This document shows, in pieces, positions 1 to 6,552 of a DNA stretch of 43,786 nt. Origin of the DNA: a virus; the IMG/VR virus record IMGVR_UViG_3300010885_005644, positions 1 to 43,786 of that record; one strand, 5' to 3'. Within the stretch, counting starts at the first letter, position 1, and every line of letters begins with the position of its first letter. A program made the translations under genes and the position numbers. The notes beneath the pieces are model-generated. The model was not told the origin of the DNA. It ran no database searches and saw only the letters and a program-made list of their open reading frames with translations.

Positions 1-294
1 ACCCGGTGACTTGATACACATTATATAACAATCTTCTAAAAATTCTGGGTCAGCTACTTCATAGGGCTCAATGATAAACAATTCGCCCGCTTCGATAGTT
101 TCACCGCATATACGCATACTACCACGAACTAATAAATTGTATTCTGTGCCTAGCTTATGGTAGTGGTCTGGCCACTCTTGGCCTTTTGGATGAAATAGGT
201 AACCTACTTCAAATTGTTCAGTCTTTAGTACACTGGGTTCAAAGTTGCCAATGAACCAACCGCGTGTGAAATCTGTTAGCTGATGTCGTTTCAT
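1..294 (-). CDS. Cupin-like protein (partial, C-terminus outside window)
   Basis: An open frame reads from the ATG at 294 to the window edge without a stop, giving 98 residues. The start overlaps the stop of the preceding gene (ATGA), so the two are probably translationally coupled. The middle reads H-x-K-x-x-T-E-Y-N-L-L-V-x-G, then G-E-x-x-x-A-G-E-L-F-I-I-E-P. This is the alternating beta pattern of a small cupin barrel, with His and Glu suitable for metal binding. Coming directly after a nucleotidyltransferase-HAD fusion, it may be a sugar-handling cupin (isomerase or epimerase type). That role is inference; the fold call is moderately safe. Confidence 0.6.
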   Translation of the reverse strand, partial: MKRHQLTDFTRGWFIGNFEPSVLKTEQFEVGYLFHPKGQEWPDHYHKLGTEYNLLVRGSMRICGETIEAGELFIIEPYEVADPEFLEDCYIMCIKSPG

Positions 295-1388
295 AAACCG
301 TAGTCTGCCCAGCTGATGCTGTCAAAGCCTTCGTTAGTAACCACATTAACGCCAACAGCACGATCAGTATCTAGACGATTCAGTTTGTCATTGACCAATA
401 CACGTTCGCCGCCGCCGATACCCATAACCAGCTGATCCCATGCAATGCCGTGTTGTCTTAACTGTTGCTCAGTAATAGCGCGAGTGCTTTCTTTACGTGC
501 TGTACACAAGATTATCTTATGCCCGTGACTGTCCCATTGGTTAATCTTGTTAACAACTCCGGGCAGCGCCTCGCTAGGTTCACTGTATACTTGACTGATA
601 GTGTGTACATGTTTAAGTATAGTACCATCAATGTCAATGAATAAGGTCTTGGGTTTCTTGGTTTTGAATTCGTTTACCTTGCCCACATGTCTAGCAACGT
701 CCTCGGGTGTTCCCAATGGAATGTACACATGATCTGCAATGTGATAAGGTAAGATAGTGCTGTTGTCGGGCAAATAGTTAAATGTTTCGCTGATGTAACA
801 TTCAGGTTTACCGTTTTCTCTGAAGTAGTCCATTAACTGGCATGAACTATCAACAAAGTCTCGGCCCTGTGCCCAATAATGGAATCCAATTAAGGCGTGA
901 TCGCTAATGGCTTCTTTTTCAACTAGGCGTGTAATAAGTCCGTCTTGAATTTCAGCAAAACTATTTTTAGGATCGCGACTGTTGTAAAGCACCAATGCCG
1001 CTTCGGGTTGTTTAGTATTGACAAAATTTAAGAAACTGTCGGCGTCCCAATTAATAGCTTGGTCGCAGTTGTAAATTACCAGCGGATCGGTATTATCAAT
1101 ATACTCTCGTGCCAGCAATGCTGTTTCTGTTGCACCCGACGTTAATTTCTTAACACGTATCTCAACAGATTCTGGACGTAGCTGTTTAAGCAATGTCGAC
1201 AGTTGGTCATTATGCGCCGGATTATCAAACTCTCTGGTGATAAAGATAAAACGACCCGCAACATCAAAACTTTCGATACTGTGTTGGATAAGTGTTTTAC
1301 CCAAAACTTCAATTAAAGGTTTTGGGGTAGCAATGCCTACTTTTTGAAATCTGGTGCCTGCACCAGCCATGGGTATTAGAATATTCAT
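291..1388 (-). CDS. Nucleotidyltransferase-HAD phosphatase fusion
   Basis: 365 residues in two domains. Residues 1-235 look like a sugar-phosphate nucleotidyltransferase: the N-terminal A-G-x-G-T-R-F loop (about 8-14), K23-P24, a central Y-N-C-D-Q where such enzymes place the metal-binding Asp, and a late G-T-P-E-D. Residues 248-365 look like a HAD-superfamily hydrolase: F-I-D-I-D-G-T-I with D252 and D254 as nucleophile and acid/base, a C-T-A-R segment as motif II, and a C-terminal V-N-D-K. The combination suggests activation of a phospho-sugar or phospho-alcohol with NTP and removal of a phosphate from a related intermediate, as in capsule or LPS precursor pathways. Substrate unknown. Coupled to the downstream cupin gene by a 4-base overlap. 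Confidence 0.8.
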   Translation of the reverse strand: MNILIPMAGAGTRFQKVGIATPKPLIEVLGKTLIQHSIESFDVAGRFIFITREFDNPAHNDQLSTLLKQLRPESVEIRVKKLTSGATETALLAREYIDNTDPLVIYNCDQAINWDADSFLNFVNTKQPEAALVLYNSRDPKNSFAEIQDGLITRLVEKEAISDHALIGFHYWAQGRDFVDSSCQLMDYFRENGKPECYISETFNYLPDNSTILPYHIADHVYIPLGTPEDVARHVGKVNEFKTKKPKTLFIDIDGTILKHVHTISQVYSEPSEALPGVVNKINQWDSHGHKIILCTARKESTRAITEQQLRQHGIAWDQLVMGIGGGERVLVNDKLNRLDTDRAVGVNVVTNEGFDSISWADYGL

Positions 1389-1412
1389 AATTTATTATAC
1401 TACTTATACAGA

Positions 1413-2894
1413 TTACTTCCTAGCCAGAAAAGTTGTGAAACAATAATGAGCATTTATAATCCTGACTGGGGTAAAGCCAATGGCTTTTAAGTTTTCAAAG
1501 TACCATTCAGGAGGATTAACAAACATAATCTCTTGCACACTACGAGCTTTGTTAATTATTTCCGTTTCGGTAACTCCGTTACGGCGTTTAAAATCGTGGT
1601 ATAGCTCTAACTCAACCCCATCGTTAACTGTTTTATCGGACAGTATTAACATACCCCCGGGCAACATGTTACGGTATATGTTTTGTAAATAGGATAGCTT
1701 GTCCTTGACAAAATGCAAAGTCCAGTTGCAAATTACCACCGAATATGGACCTGTATCTATTGGAAATAGATTGCTCAGAATATACTCGCCGGGATTCTTT
1801 TTTGCGTAAGACAGCATGTCTTCGCTTGAATCTACTCCTACTAGATTCTGGAATCCTGCATTGTTTAATCTCTTAAGTGTTTCGCCTGTGGCGCAACCAA
1901 CATCGATTATTTTATCTGTCTTTTTGAATTCTTTAATGCAAAGTTGTACACTTCGAGCAATAACTTCATCGTAGTTTGGTATATGTTGTCTAGCGTGTTT
2001 GACAAACATTCCGGCTACTTCAGAATTAAATTTCCACGTGTTGTCTTTAAAACTGCCAAAGTCGATGGTAGAATTTGCATTTCTTCTAACCGATAAGTCT
2101 GGATTGGTATAGCTAGTTTCAAAGTCAATGGGTTTCTTTACTTGTGCATTTTTAGAAAACAATCCATAGTATCGATTATTAGTATCAACTGGAAATAGTT
2201 TTCTGAGTTGCTCTGTTAACTCTGTAGCAGAGAAATCAAAATTTGACAGTATGATTTCTAGTGCAGGGAAATTTGGGCTTGCACCAGTGATAACATGGCT
2301 CTTTTCAAGTTCTTCGCCTACCATCTGTTGATTTTTTACATACTCAACCAAAGGCAATTTTTTAATGCTATCAAGTTCTCTAGTATTCTCTAACAGTTTG
2401 TTTAGGTATATTGTTTCATTAGAATCTACTGCAATGTGTGTGGGATTTAGATCAACTACCTTACGTAGCATATCCTCAAAGAATATACCTTGATATATAA
2501 CACCAAACAAACTTACAAAGTCAAATTTTTCTGTGTTTGAATTAAAAAAGTCTATTAGGGATAATTCTTTAATTTCCCAATTACCATTGGGCAATCTATT
2601 TGTTAGATTTGTACGTGCTTTGTTGCAAAAATCTTTTTGTAGTTCAACACCAACATATCTTGTAGCACCATTGGTCAGTGCCCATGCTCCGGTCGCGCCC
2701 ACAGCACAGCCAAGATCCAATACACTTAACCCTTGAATAAGGTCAGGCGGCATCATAACTTGATGCCTTGCATGTTGAAACTCGGCATTGACATTGTACC
2801 CGCCGAATCCTGTATTTGTTCTTTTAACTCGTGGATCGGTGTCAATGAATTCGTTCCATTCAACAAAGATATTAATAGATTTTAGAAATGTCAC
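1413..2894 (-). CDS. Tandem methyltransferase with CmoA-like C-terminal half
   Basis: 493 residues with two class I SAM-binding domains. The first has D-L-G-C-A-V-G at 60-66 and a later F-G-V-I-Y-Q segment. The second has D-V-G-C-A-T-G at 331-337. The second half matches the carboxy-S-adenosylmethionine synthase CmoA well beyond generic motifs: a W-x-F-x-x-x-V-A...I-x-x-Y-D-E-V-I lead-in (287-312), N-W-T-L-H-F at 390-395, P-G-G-M-L-I-L-S-D-K, then H-D-F-K-R-R-N-G at 433-440 and an A-R-S segment (R451) matching the K-R-S stretch of CmoA. The N-terminal half could be the acceptor-modifying partner (CmoB-like), but that link is weak. The start is GTG with AGGA six bases upstream, 15 bases after tRNA-Trp, so it is probably cotranscribed with the tRNA cluster. 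Confidence 0.75.
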   Translation of the reverse strand: MTFLKSINIFVEWNEFIDTDPRVKRTNTGFGGYNVNAEFQHARHQVMMPPDLIQGLSVLDLGCAVGATGAWALTNGATRYVGVELQKDFCNKARTNLTNRLPNGNWEIKELSLIDFFNSNTEKFDFVSLFGVIYQGIFFEDMLRKVVDLNPTHIAVDSNETIYLNKLLENTRELDSIKKLPLVEYVKNQQMVGEELEKSHVITGASPNFPALEIILSNFDFSATELTEQLRKLFPVDTNNRYYGLFSKNAQVKKPIDFETSYTNPDLSVRRNANSTIDFGSFKDNTWKFNSEVAGMFVKHARQHIPNYDEVIARSVQLCIKEFKKTDKIIDVGCATGETLKRLNNAGFQNLVGVDSSEDMLSYAKKNPGEYILSNLFPIDTGPYSVVICNWTLHFVKDKLSYLQNIYRNMLPGGMLILSDKTVNDGVELELYHDFKRRNGVTETEIINKARSVQEIMFVNPPEWYFENLKAIGFTPVRIINAHYCFTTFLARK

Positions 2895-2909
2895 ATGTTA
2901 TCCTGAAAA

Positions 2910-2983
2910 TGGCGGGCTGGCAGGGACTCGAACCCCGACTAACGGTTTTGGAGACCGTAGTACTGCCATTATACTACCAACCC
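2910..2983 (-). tRNA. tRNA-Trp (CCA anticodon)
   Basis: A full cloverleaf can be drawn on the minus strand. The acceptor stem pairs 2977-2983 with 2914-2920, the anticodon loop is CTCCAAA, the T loop is TTCGAGT, the discriminator is G, and the 3' CCA is encoded at 2910-2912. The G discriminator agrees with tRNA-Trp. It is the last of three tandem tRNAs before the CmoA-like gene. Confidence 0.93.
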
Positions 2984-2989
2984 ATAATA

Positions 2990-3065
2990 TGGAGCGGGTG
3001 ATCGGGGTCGAACCGACGACAATCACGTTGGCAACGTGGCGCTCTACCAGCTGAGCTACACCCGC
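2990..3065 (-). tRNA. tRNA-Gly (GCC anticodon)
   Basis: Cloverleaf on the minus strand: acceptor arms 3059-3065 and 2994-3000, D arm with AGCTCAGCTGGTAGAGC, anticodon loop TTGCCAA, T loop TTCGACC, discriminator T and encoded CCA. It closely resembles bacterial tRNA-Gly(GCC). Confidence 0.95.
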
Positions 3066-3072
3066 ATAAAAC

Positions 3073-3148
3073 TGGTACTGGGTACGGGAATCGAACCCGT
3101 CTTACTGACGTGAAAGGCCAGTGTCCTAAACCGATAGACGAACCCAGT
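3073..3148 (-). tRNA. tRNA-Glu (TTC anticodon)
   Basis: Minus-strand cloverleaf with a perfect seven-pair acceptor stem (3142-3148 with 3077-3083), anticodon loop CTTTCAC, T loop TTCGATT, discriminator A and encoded CCA at 3073-3075. It is the first of the three tandem tRNAs. Confidence 0.95.
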
Positions 3149-3248
3149 ATAAAAATCTGTGACTTACTCCTTAATCACTTCCCATCACATTGCAGAAGGC
3201 TAGAAGGGCGAGTTAGTCAAATCCGTTATGGGCGAATATTTTAATTAT

Positions 3249-3276
3249 ACACTATTGAGAATTAATTAAATAGTGT
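3249..3276. promoter_or_regulatory. Inverted repeat over late-promoter-like motif
   Basis: Perfect 8-bp inverted repeat ACACTATT / AATAGTGT with a 12-base spacer. It ends one base before the ATG at 3278. A TAAATA motif (3267-3272) lies in the right arm, five bases from that ATG, with no Shine-Dalgarno. It could be an operator for the divergent tRNA and radical SAM units, or an RNA hairpin at the start codon. The rest of 3149-3277 shows no gene. Confidence 0.5.
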
Positions 3277-3277
3277 T

Positions 3278-4459
3278 ATGGACAAATCAAAAACCTATTG
3301 CGTAATGCCACATTTGGGCATGGCACTACAAAACGAATCAGACTTCTGTTGCTGTAATACAAATAAGGAAAGTTGGAAAACTGGTAAACATGAAATAATG
3401 CATGTTTACACTCATCCTATACGAAATGCTTATAAGAGCTATACACGTAAAATGATTGCCACTGCACTAGACAGAGGTATACGCCACGAAAGCTGTAGTA
3501 AGTGCTGGGCACACGAGGATGCCGGTGCTACCAGTCCCAGACAAGAGTTTAACAGCATGTTTGGGCATTTAGAGCCACTTGCAGATCAACCACGTGTGCT
3601 TATTATCAAACCAGGGAATACCTGTAACTTTGCTTGTCGTATGTGCATGCCAATAGCAAGTAGCAACTGGTATCAAGATGGATACGCACTGACAGATCAA
3701 AAAATTAGTTATAACGAATATACAAAAACATTCGAAATTATTCGTAATAGTTTTAATCGAGACAATGATGATTTTTGGGCCACCTTACGTGATTGGATGC
3801 CAGGATTTCATTTCATTGATATCTACGGCGGAGAACCATTCTTAGTTCCTGCTATGTTTGACTTACTTGAGTACGGTGTTGACCAAGGTTATGCCAAAGA
3901 CATTACCTTGCGTATGCACACTAATGGAAGTATGTATAATGAAAAGTACTTGAAGATCTTAGCAGGATATAAAAAAGTTTTATTCTATGTAAGCATTGAC
4001 TCAGATGAACCTGCACACCTGGAGTATATTAGACACAAGGCTATCTTTAGTCAATTGATTGAAAATATTGGTAAGTTTAAAGAATTTATCAGTAAGTGTC
4101 CCAACATTGAGTTTAAGGCCACATATACTGTTACCAGTTATAATATTTACTACCTAGACCAAGCCAAAGCCAATATAACTAACTTAACAGGATTAACTGT
4201 GGGCGAAAATATTGTTGTGACTCCTGACGAGCAAGACATACGTCACTTGCCTACTGCTGTTAAACAGATGCTGATACGTCGCACTAAAAGTAACGACATG
4301 CGAAACTTTCTGGAACAAACCATTCCTGGTTGTAGTGTTTGGTGGCCCGAGTTCTGTAAGAAAACAGACGAATTAGATCGTCTGCGTGGTCAAAGTTTTC
4401 AAGATACATTCCCCGAGTGGTGGACTCACTTAGAATCACACTGGGGTGTATACGCTTAG
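3278..4459 (+). CDS. Radical SAM enzyme with N-terminal twitch-like domain (1 of 4)
   Basis: 393 residues. The radical SAM signature is C116-x3-C120-x2-C123 (C-N-F-A-C-R-M-C), with a G-G-E-P SAM-binding motif at 184-187. Before the core there are extra cysteines: C8, C24-C26 and a C73-x2-C76 pair followed by a Glu. This is the layout of phage radical SAM proteins whose SPASM/twitch-like auxiliary cluster domain comes first. Substrate unknown; relatives with auxiliary clusters act on peptides or small molecules. It is the only plus-strand gene in the left 20 kb, is transcribed away from the tRNAs, and its stop overlaps the stop of the convergent oxygenase gene. The start is supported by a TAAATA motif five bases upstream. 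Confidence 0.85.
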   Translation: MDKSKTYCVMPHLGMALQNESDFCCCNTNKESWKTGKHEIMHVYTHPIRNAYKSYTRKMIATALDRGIRHESCSKCWAHEDAGATSPRQEFNSMFGHLEPLADQPRVLIIKPGNTCNFACRMCMPIASSNWYQDGYALTDQKISYNEYTKTFEIIRNSFNRDNDDFWATLRDWMPGFHFIDIYGGEPFLVPAMFDLLEYGVDQGYAKDITLRMHTNGSMYNEKYLKILAGYKKVLFYVSIDSDEPAHLEYIRHKAIFSQLIENIGKFKEFISKCPNIEFKATYTVTSYNIYYLDQAKANITNLTGLTVGENIVVTPDEQDIRHLPTAVKQMLIRRTKSNDMRNFLEQTIPGCSVWWPEFCKKTDELDRLRGQSFQDTFPEWWTHLESHWGVYA

Positions 4460-5157
4460 GCTTTGATATGTGTAAACATTACACTGGTATCTGGGGCTTG
4501 ATCGCCCGGCACACCAATGTGTAGTTGTATTAAATCTCTGTGTGTAACTTCTGGGTACTTACACCAATTGCTGGTAGTGTGAAACTGTGTTGTTTTAAAC
4601 AATACTCCGCTACCAGATTTATATTCAAATACACCGTCTAGATGTAACCAATCAGCCATAAAATCGCCGTTGTGCTCATCTCTAGTATGTTCTAAATCTT
4701 CTGTTTTGCTCATGTTGCTGACTCTGGGAGTAGTCAATCTATCTCTGCCCCATTGTTGGCAAAATGCCTGTAGTTTTTCATTGTCACGTGCTTCTTCTTT
4801 CCATACATAGGTCTTAAACTTAGGATTGGTATCTACAGCAATAACAATAGTGTAGGTATCCCAGGTAGCACCCTTACCGTAGTCATCAATATGAATCATG
4901 TGTGGTAAACTCTGACGCTGGTAATTGGCCCAAAACGGTTCACCTTGGCCAACGTTTTTATCTACCACACGTTTAAGTATACGCCATAGATTTGTAAACT
5001 TTGGTATAAGCAAACGCTTGTCAATGTACTCACTGCGTTCGGCATATAAATGCCCTTCGCTGTGCCAGTTTACATAACCTTCTTGATTGTTTTCGTCCCA
5101 GTGTTGCTTAAAGAGGGTCAGCTCTTCGGGACTGAGTAAGTTGTCAATGATTTTCAT
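4456..5157 (-). CDS. Putative 2OG-Fe(II) oxygenase
   Basis: 233 residues. H89-x-D91 (in M-I-H-I-D-D-Y), a distal His near 193 (T-Q-F-H-T-T) and H206-R207 in a T-H-R-D-L-I-Q-L-H segment fit the iron and 2-oxoglutarate ligands of a double-stranded beta-helix oxygenase of the prolyl-4-hydroxylase type. The HxD to distal-His spacing (about 100 residues) is acceptable but long, so the call is moderate. Substrate unknown. There is no clear Shine-Dalgarno. An ATAAATA motif lies about 30 bases upstream of the ATG, suggesting late expression. Confidence 0.6.
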   Translation of the reverse strand: MKIIDNLLSPEELTLFKQHWDENNQEGYVNWHSEGHLYAERSEYIDKRLLIPKFTNLWRILKRVVDKNVGQGEPFWANYQRQSLPHMIHIDDYGKGATWDTYTIVIAVDTNPKFKTYVWKEEARDNEKLQAFCQQWGRDRLTTPRVSNMSKTEDLEHTRDEHNGDFMADWLHLDGVFEYKSGSGVLFKTTQFHTTSNWCKYPEVTHRDLIQLHIGVPGDQAPDTSVMFTHIKA

Positions 5158-5187
5158 GGGGATTTTCTTTAGAAGTACTGCTCTAAA

Positions 5188-5194
5188 TATTTAT
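5188..5194 (-). promoter_or_regulatory. Late-promoter-like motif
   Basis: ATAAATA on the minus strand, 31 bases before the ATG of the oxygenase gene. It sits in an AT-only inverted repeat (ATATTT-cat-AAATAT). Confidence 0.45.
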
Positions 5195-5236
5195 GAAATA
5201 TCCTCTAGTGTCTAGTATTACTAGATTTCCGTTTAT

Positions 5237-5533
5237 CTCCGGTTGCTCGGGCATTCAGCTTTATCAATGCTGTGCTTAGGCGTGTTCATCCAAAGGATAT
5301 AGTAAAGCACACTGGGTTTGTTGCGTAACAAAAAAGGTCCTTTTCAAGGGGACTGGGTCGCGGAGGCATTCCCATGTTTCATCAATGTGCTTTACTATAC
5401 AGAGTGTTGCCACTCTGTAGATGGGGTTATACCCCAACCAGTTGTCTTACTCACCAGTTACCGCCTGGCTTTTATGCGACTGTCCGCCCTTTCAGTTATT
5501 ATAGTGGACCAAGGTACTCGTTACCATCCCACT
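5237..5533 (-). ncRNA. Candidate structured non-coding RNA, family not recognised
   Basis: A non-coding stretch of about 380 bases full of helices. A 17-bp helix joins 5383-5399 with 5298-5314. It includes a pair that is G-U on the minus strand but A-C on the plus strand. Directly beside it is a 7-bp hairpin (5400-5406 with 5411-5417) whose loop reads GCAA, a GNRA tetraloop, only on the minus strand. Further hairpins: 5422-5427/5431-5436, 5454-5457/5464-5467, 5503-5507/5529-5533 and 5251-5255/5266-5270. Both strand clues point to minus-strand transcription, after the 54-residue gene and before the oxygenase gene. No tRNA-like T arm, RNase P core or intron core was found. The ends are approximate. 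Confidence 0.6.
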
Positions 5534-5539
5534 TACTGC

Positions 5540-5704
5540 TTACTTTTTGTAATTACGGTTTCTAGCTTGGTCAAGAATTTTAGTTTGTTCAACTAGTGCT
5601 TGTACGTGAGCCTCAACTCGTTTTACTTTTGCTTCTAACAAAGCAACCTTTTGCTCCGGAGAAAGCATAAATTTATTTTCTTTTGTAACGTCTTGGCGTT
5701 TCAT
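5540..5704 (-). CDS. Small charged helical protein, 54 residues
   Basis: An unrecognised small gene with a good ribosome site (AAAAGGAGAGCAAG just before the ATG). The product is highly charged and looks like one long amphipathic helix: L-S-P-E-Q-K-V-A-L-L-E-A-K-V-K-R-V-E in the first half, ending in a basic N-R-N-Y-K-K. No membrane segment or cysteine. It lies between a terminator upstream and the structured RNA downstream. It could bind nucleic acid or form a coiled coil; function unknown. Confidence 0.7.
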   Translation of the reverse strand: MKRQDVTKENKFMLSPEQKVALLEAKVKRVEAHVQALVEQTKILDQARNRNYKK

Positions 5705-5717
5705 CTTGCTCTCCTTT

Positions 5718-5752
5718 TAAAAATAAAAAACCTCGGGGTTTTAATCCGAGGC
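5718..5752 (-). terminator. Rho-independent terminator
   Basis: On the minus strand a CCTCGG/CCGAGG stem (5746-5751 with 5731-5736) is followed at once by TTTTTTATTTTT. It would end the short transcript started by the promoter at 5914-5942. Confidence 0.8.
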
Positions 5753-5782
5753 CTTAGTTGATATAATAAAGTAAATTATAGT

Positions 5783-5902
5783 CTAACTAAGACCCCCTGC
5801 TGGTTCGCGATCACTATTAATCATTGTAAACGCACACCAGTAGGCTATCCCGCCTAATAGGGCTTGTTGTTTTGATACGGAATGATTAAATGTAGTGTTC
5901 AT
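5783..5902 (-). CDS. Short ORF of 39 residues or small-RNA unit
   Basis: An ORF of 39 codons lies between a perfect sigma70-type promoter and a terminator. It has a polar N-terminus, a hydrophobic middle (A-L-L-G-G-I-A-Y-W-C-A-F) and an S-D-R-E-P tail. There is no Shine-Dalgarno. The -10 box ends 11 bases before the ATG, so the 5' leader would be only a few bases. It may be a leaderless microprotein, or the transcript may work as RNA. Unrecognised. Confidence 0.45.
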   Translation of the reverse strand: MNTTFNHSVSKQQALLGGIAYWCAFTMINSDREPAGGLS

Positions 5903-5913
5903 TATAGTTATCT

Positions 5914-5942
5914 ATTATACTTTTATTTATCTTTTGTGTCAA
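5914..5942 (-). promoter_or_regulatory. Perfect-consensus sigma70 promoter
   Basis: TTGACA (5937-5942), a 17-base spacer and TATAAT (5914-5919) on the minus strand, exactly the consensus. It lies just after the stop of the gene at 5953-6315 and drives a transcript of about 190 bases to the terminator at 5718-5752. Confidence 0.85.
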
Positions 5943-5952
5943 GTATTACTAT

Positions 5953-6315
5953 TTAATCCCAATGTGTTGTATTTGCACACTGGTATTGAAAGTCTCTTTC
6001 TAATTCTAACATGTCCGCTAAATCAAATCTATAATTATGCGCCATGTTTTGATTGTAGATGGTAATTCTTACATAGTCAACCGGTGTACATTCCGGACGA
6101 GGTCCTATTGTTTTATGCTCTACTGTCCAATGTATACCAATTGATACTTGGTGTTTAAATCCCATTGGATTTCTGTATTCTTGCAGTATGCGCTCAAAAA
6201 GATCTTGTGCTAAGGTGTAAGTATGTACGTAATTTTCGCTTACCCGCAAAGACCATTCAACTTGTTTGCGCTTTTTGAAAAGGTATAATTTAAAAGGTTT
6301 ATCAAATGTTAACAT
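5953..6315 (-). CDS. Hypothetical protein, 120 residues
   Basis: Not recognised. The product is mixed alpha/beta with many aromatic residues and a basic N-terminus (F-K-K-R-K-Q), and has no cysteine cluster, signal peptide or membrane segment. It starts 26 bases after tRNA-Leu and may share its transcript. No clear Shine-Dalgarno. Confidence 0.65.
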   Translation of the reverse strand: MLTFDKPFKLYLFKKRKQVEWSLRVSENYVHTYTLAQDLFERILQEYRNPMGFKHQVSIGIHWTVEHKTIGPRPECTPVDYVRITIYNQNMAHNYRFDLADMLELERDFQYQCANTTHWD

Positions 6316-6340
6316 TATACTTGGTAGGAGTACTGCATTT

Positions 6341-6425
6341 TGGTGCCCAGGGTCGGACTCGAACCGACACGCCTCACGGCACGAGCTTCTAAGACTCGCA
6401 TGGCTACCAGTTACATCACCTGGGC
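6341..6425 (-). tRNA. tRNA-Leu (TAG anticodon)
   Basis: Class II tRNA on the minus strand with a long variable arm (GCC-GTGA-GGC), acceptor stem GCCCAGG/CCTGGGC, anticodon loop CTTAGAA, T loop TTCGAGT, discriminator A and encoded CCA. In E. coli, tRNA-Leu(UAG) carries cmo5U at the wobble base, which is relevant to the CmoA-like gene at 1413-2894. Confidence 0.93.
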
Positions 6426-6442
6426 AATACTATACTTATACT

Positions 6443-6518
6443 TGGTGGGCCCACTTGGATTTGAACCAAGGACCAAAGGATTATGAGTCCTCTGCTCTTA
6501 CCACTGAGCTACAGGCCC
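6443..6518 (-). tRNA. tRNA with CAT anticodon, probably tRNA-Ile2
   Basis: Minus-strand cloverleaf with anticodon loop CTCATAA, T loop TTCAAAT, discriminator A and encoded CCA. The body (AGCTCAGTGGTAAGAGCAG, then a variable region reading TTGGTC) is closer to bacterial tRNA-Ile2, read as AUA after lysidine modification, than to elongator tRNA-Met. The identity is inferred from similarity in memory, not computed. Confidence 0.85.
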
Positions 6519-6552
6519 AACAATGCTATTATATACTATTGATATTTAAAGG

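Noticed and set aside
3149-3248. Additional degenerate tRNA between tRNA-Glu and the radical SAM gene
   Set aside because: No cloverleaf or T loop can be drawn; only short direct repeats (GGGCGA, AGAAGG) are present.
5237-5533. tmRNA, RNase P RNA or self-splicing intron
   Set aside because: No tRNA-like T arm or tag frame, no RNase P core (GAGGAAAGTCC or ACAGAA), and no group I or II catalytic core could be found.
5318-5596. Two overlapping plus-strand ORFs of 60-90 codons
   Set aside because: They lie in the structured RNA and antisense to the 54-codon gene, have no ribosome site and read as unstructured Cys/Leu-rich sequence.
6443-6518. Initiator tRNA-Met
   Set aside because: The acceptor end pairs fully and the anticodon stem lacks the GGG/CCC pairs of initiators.
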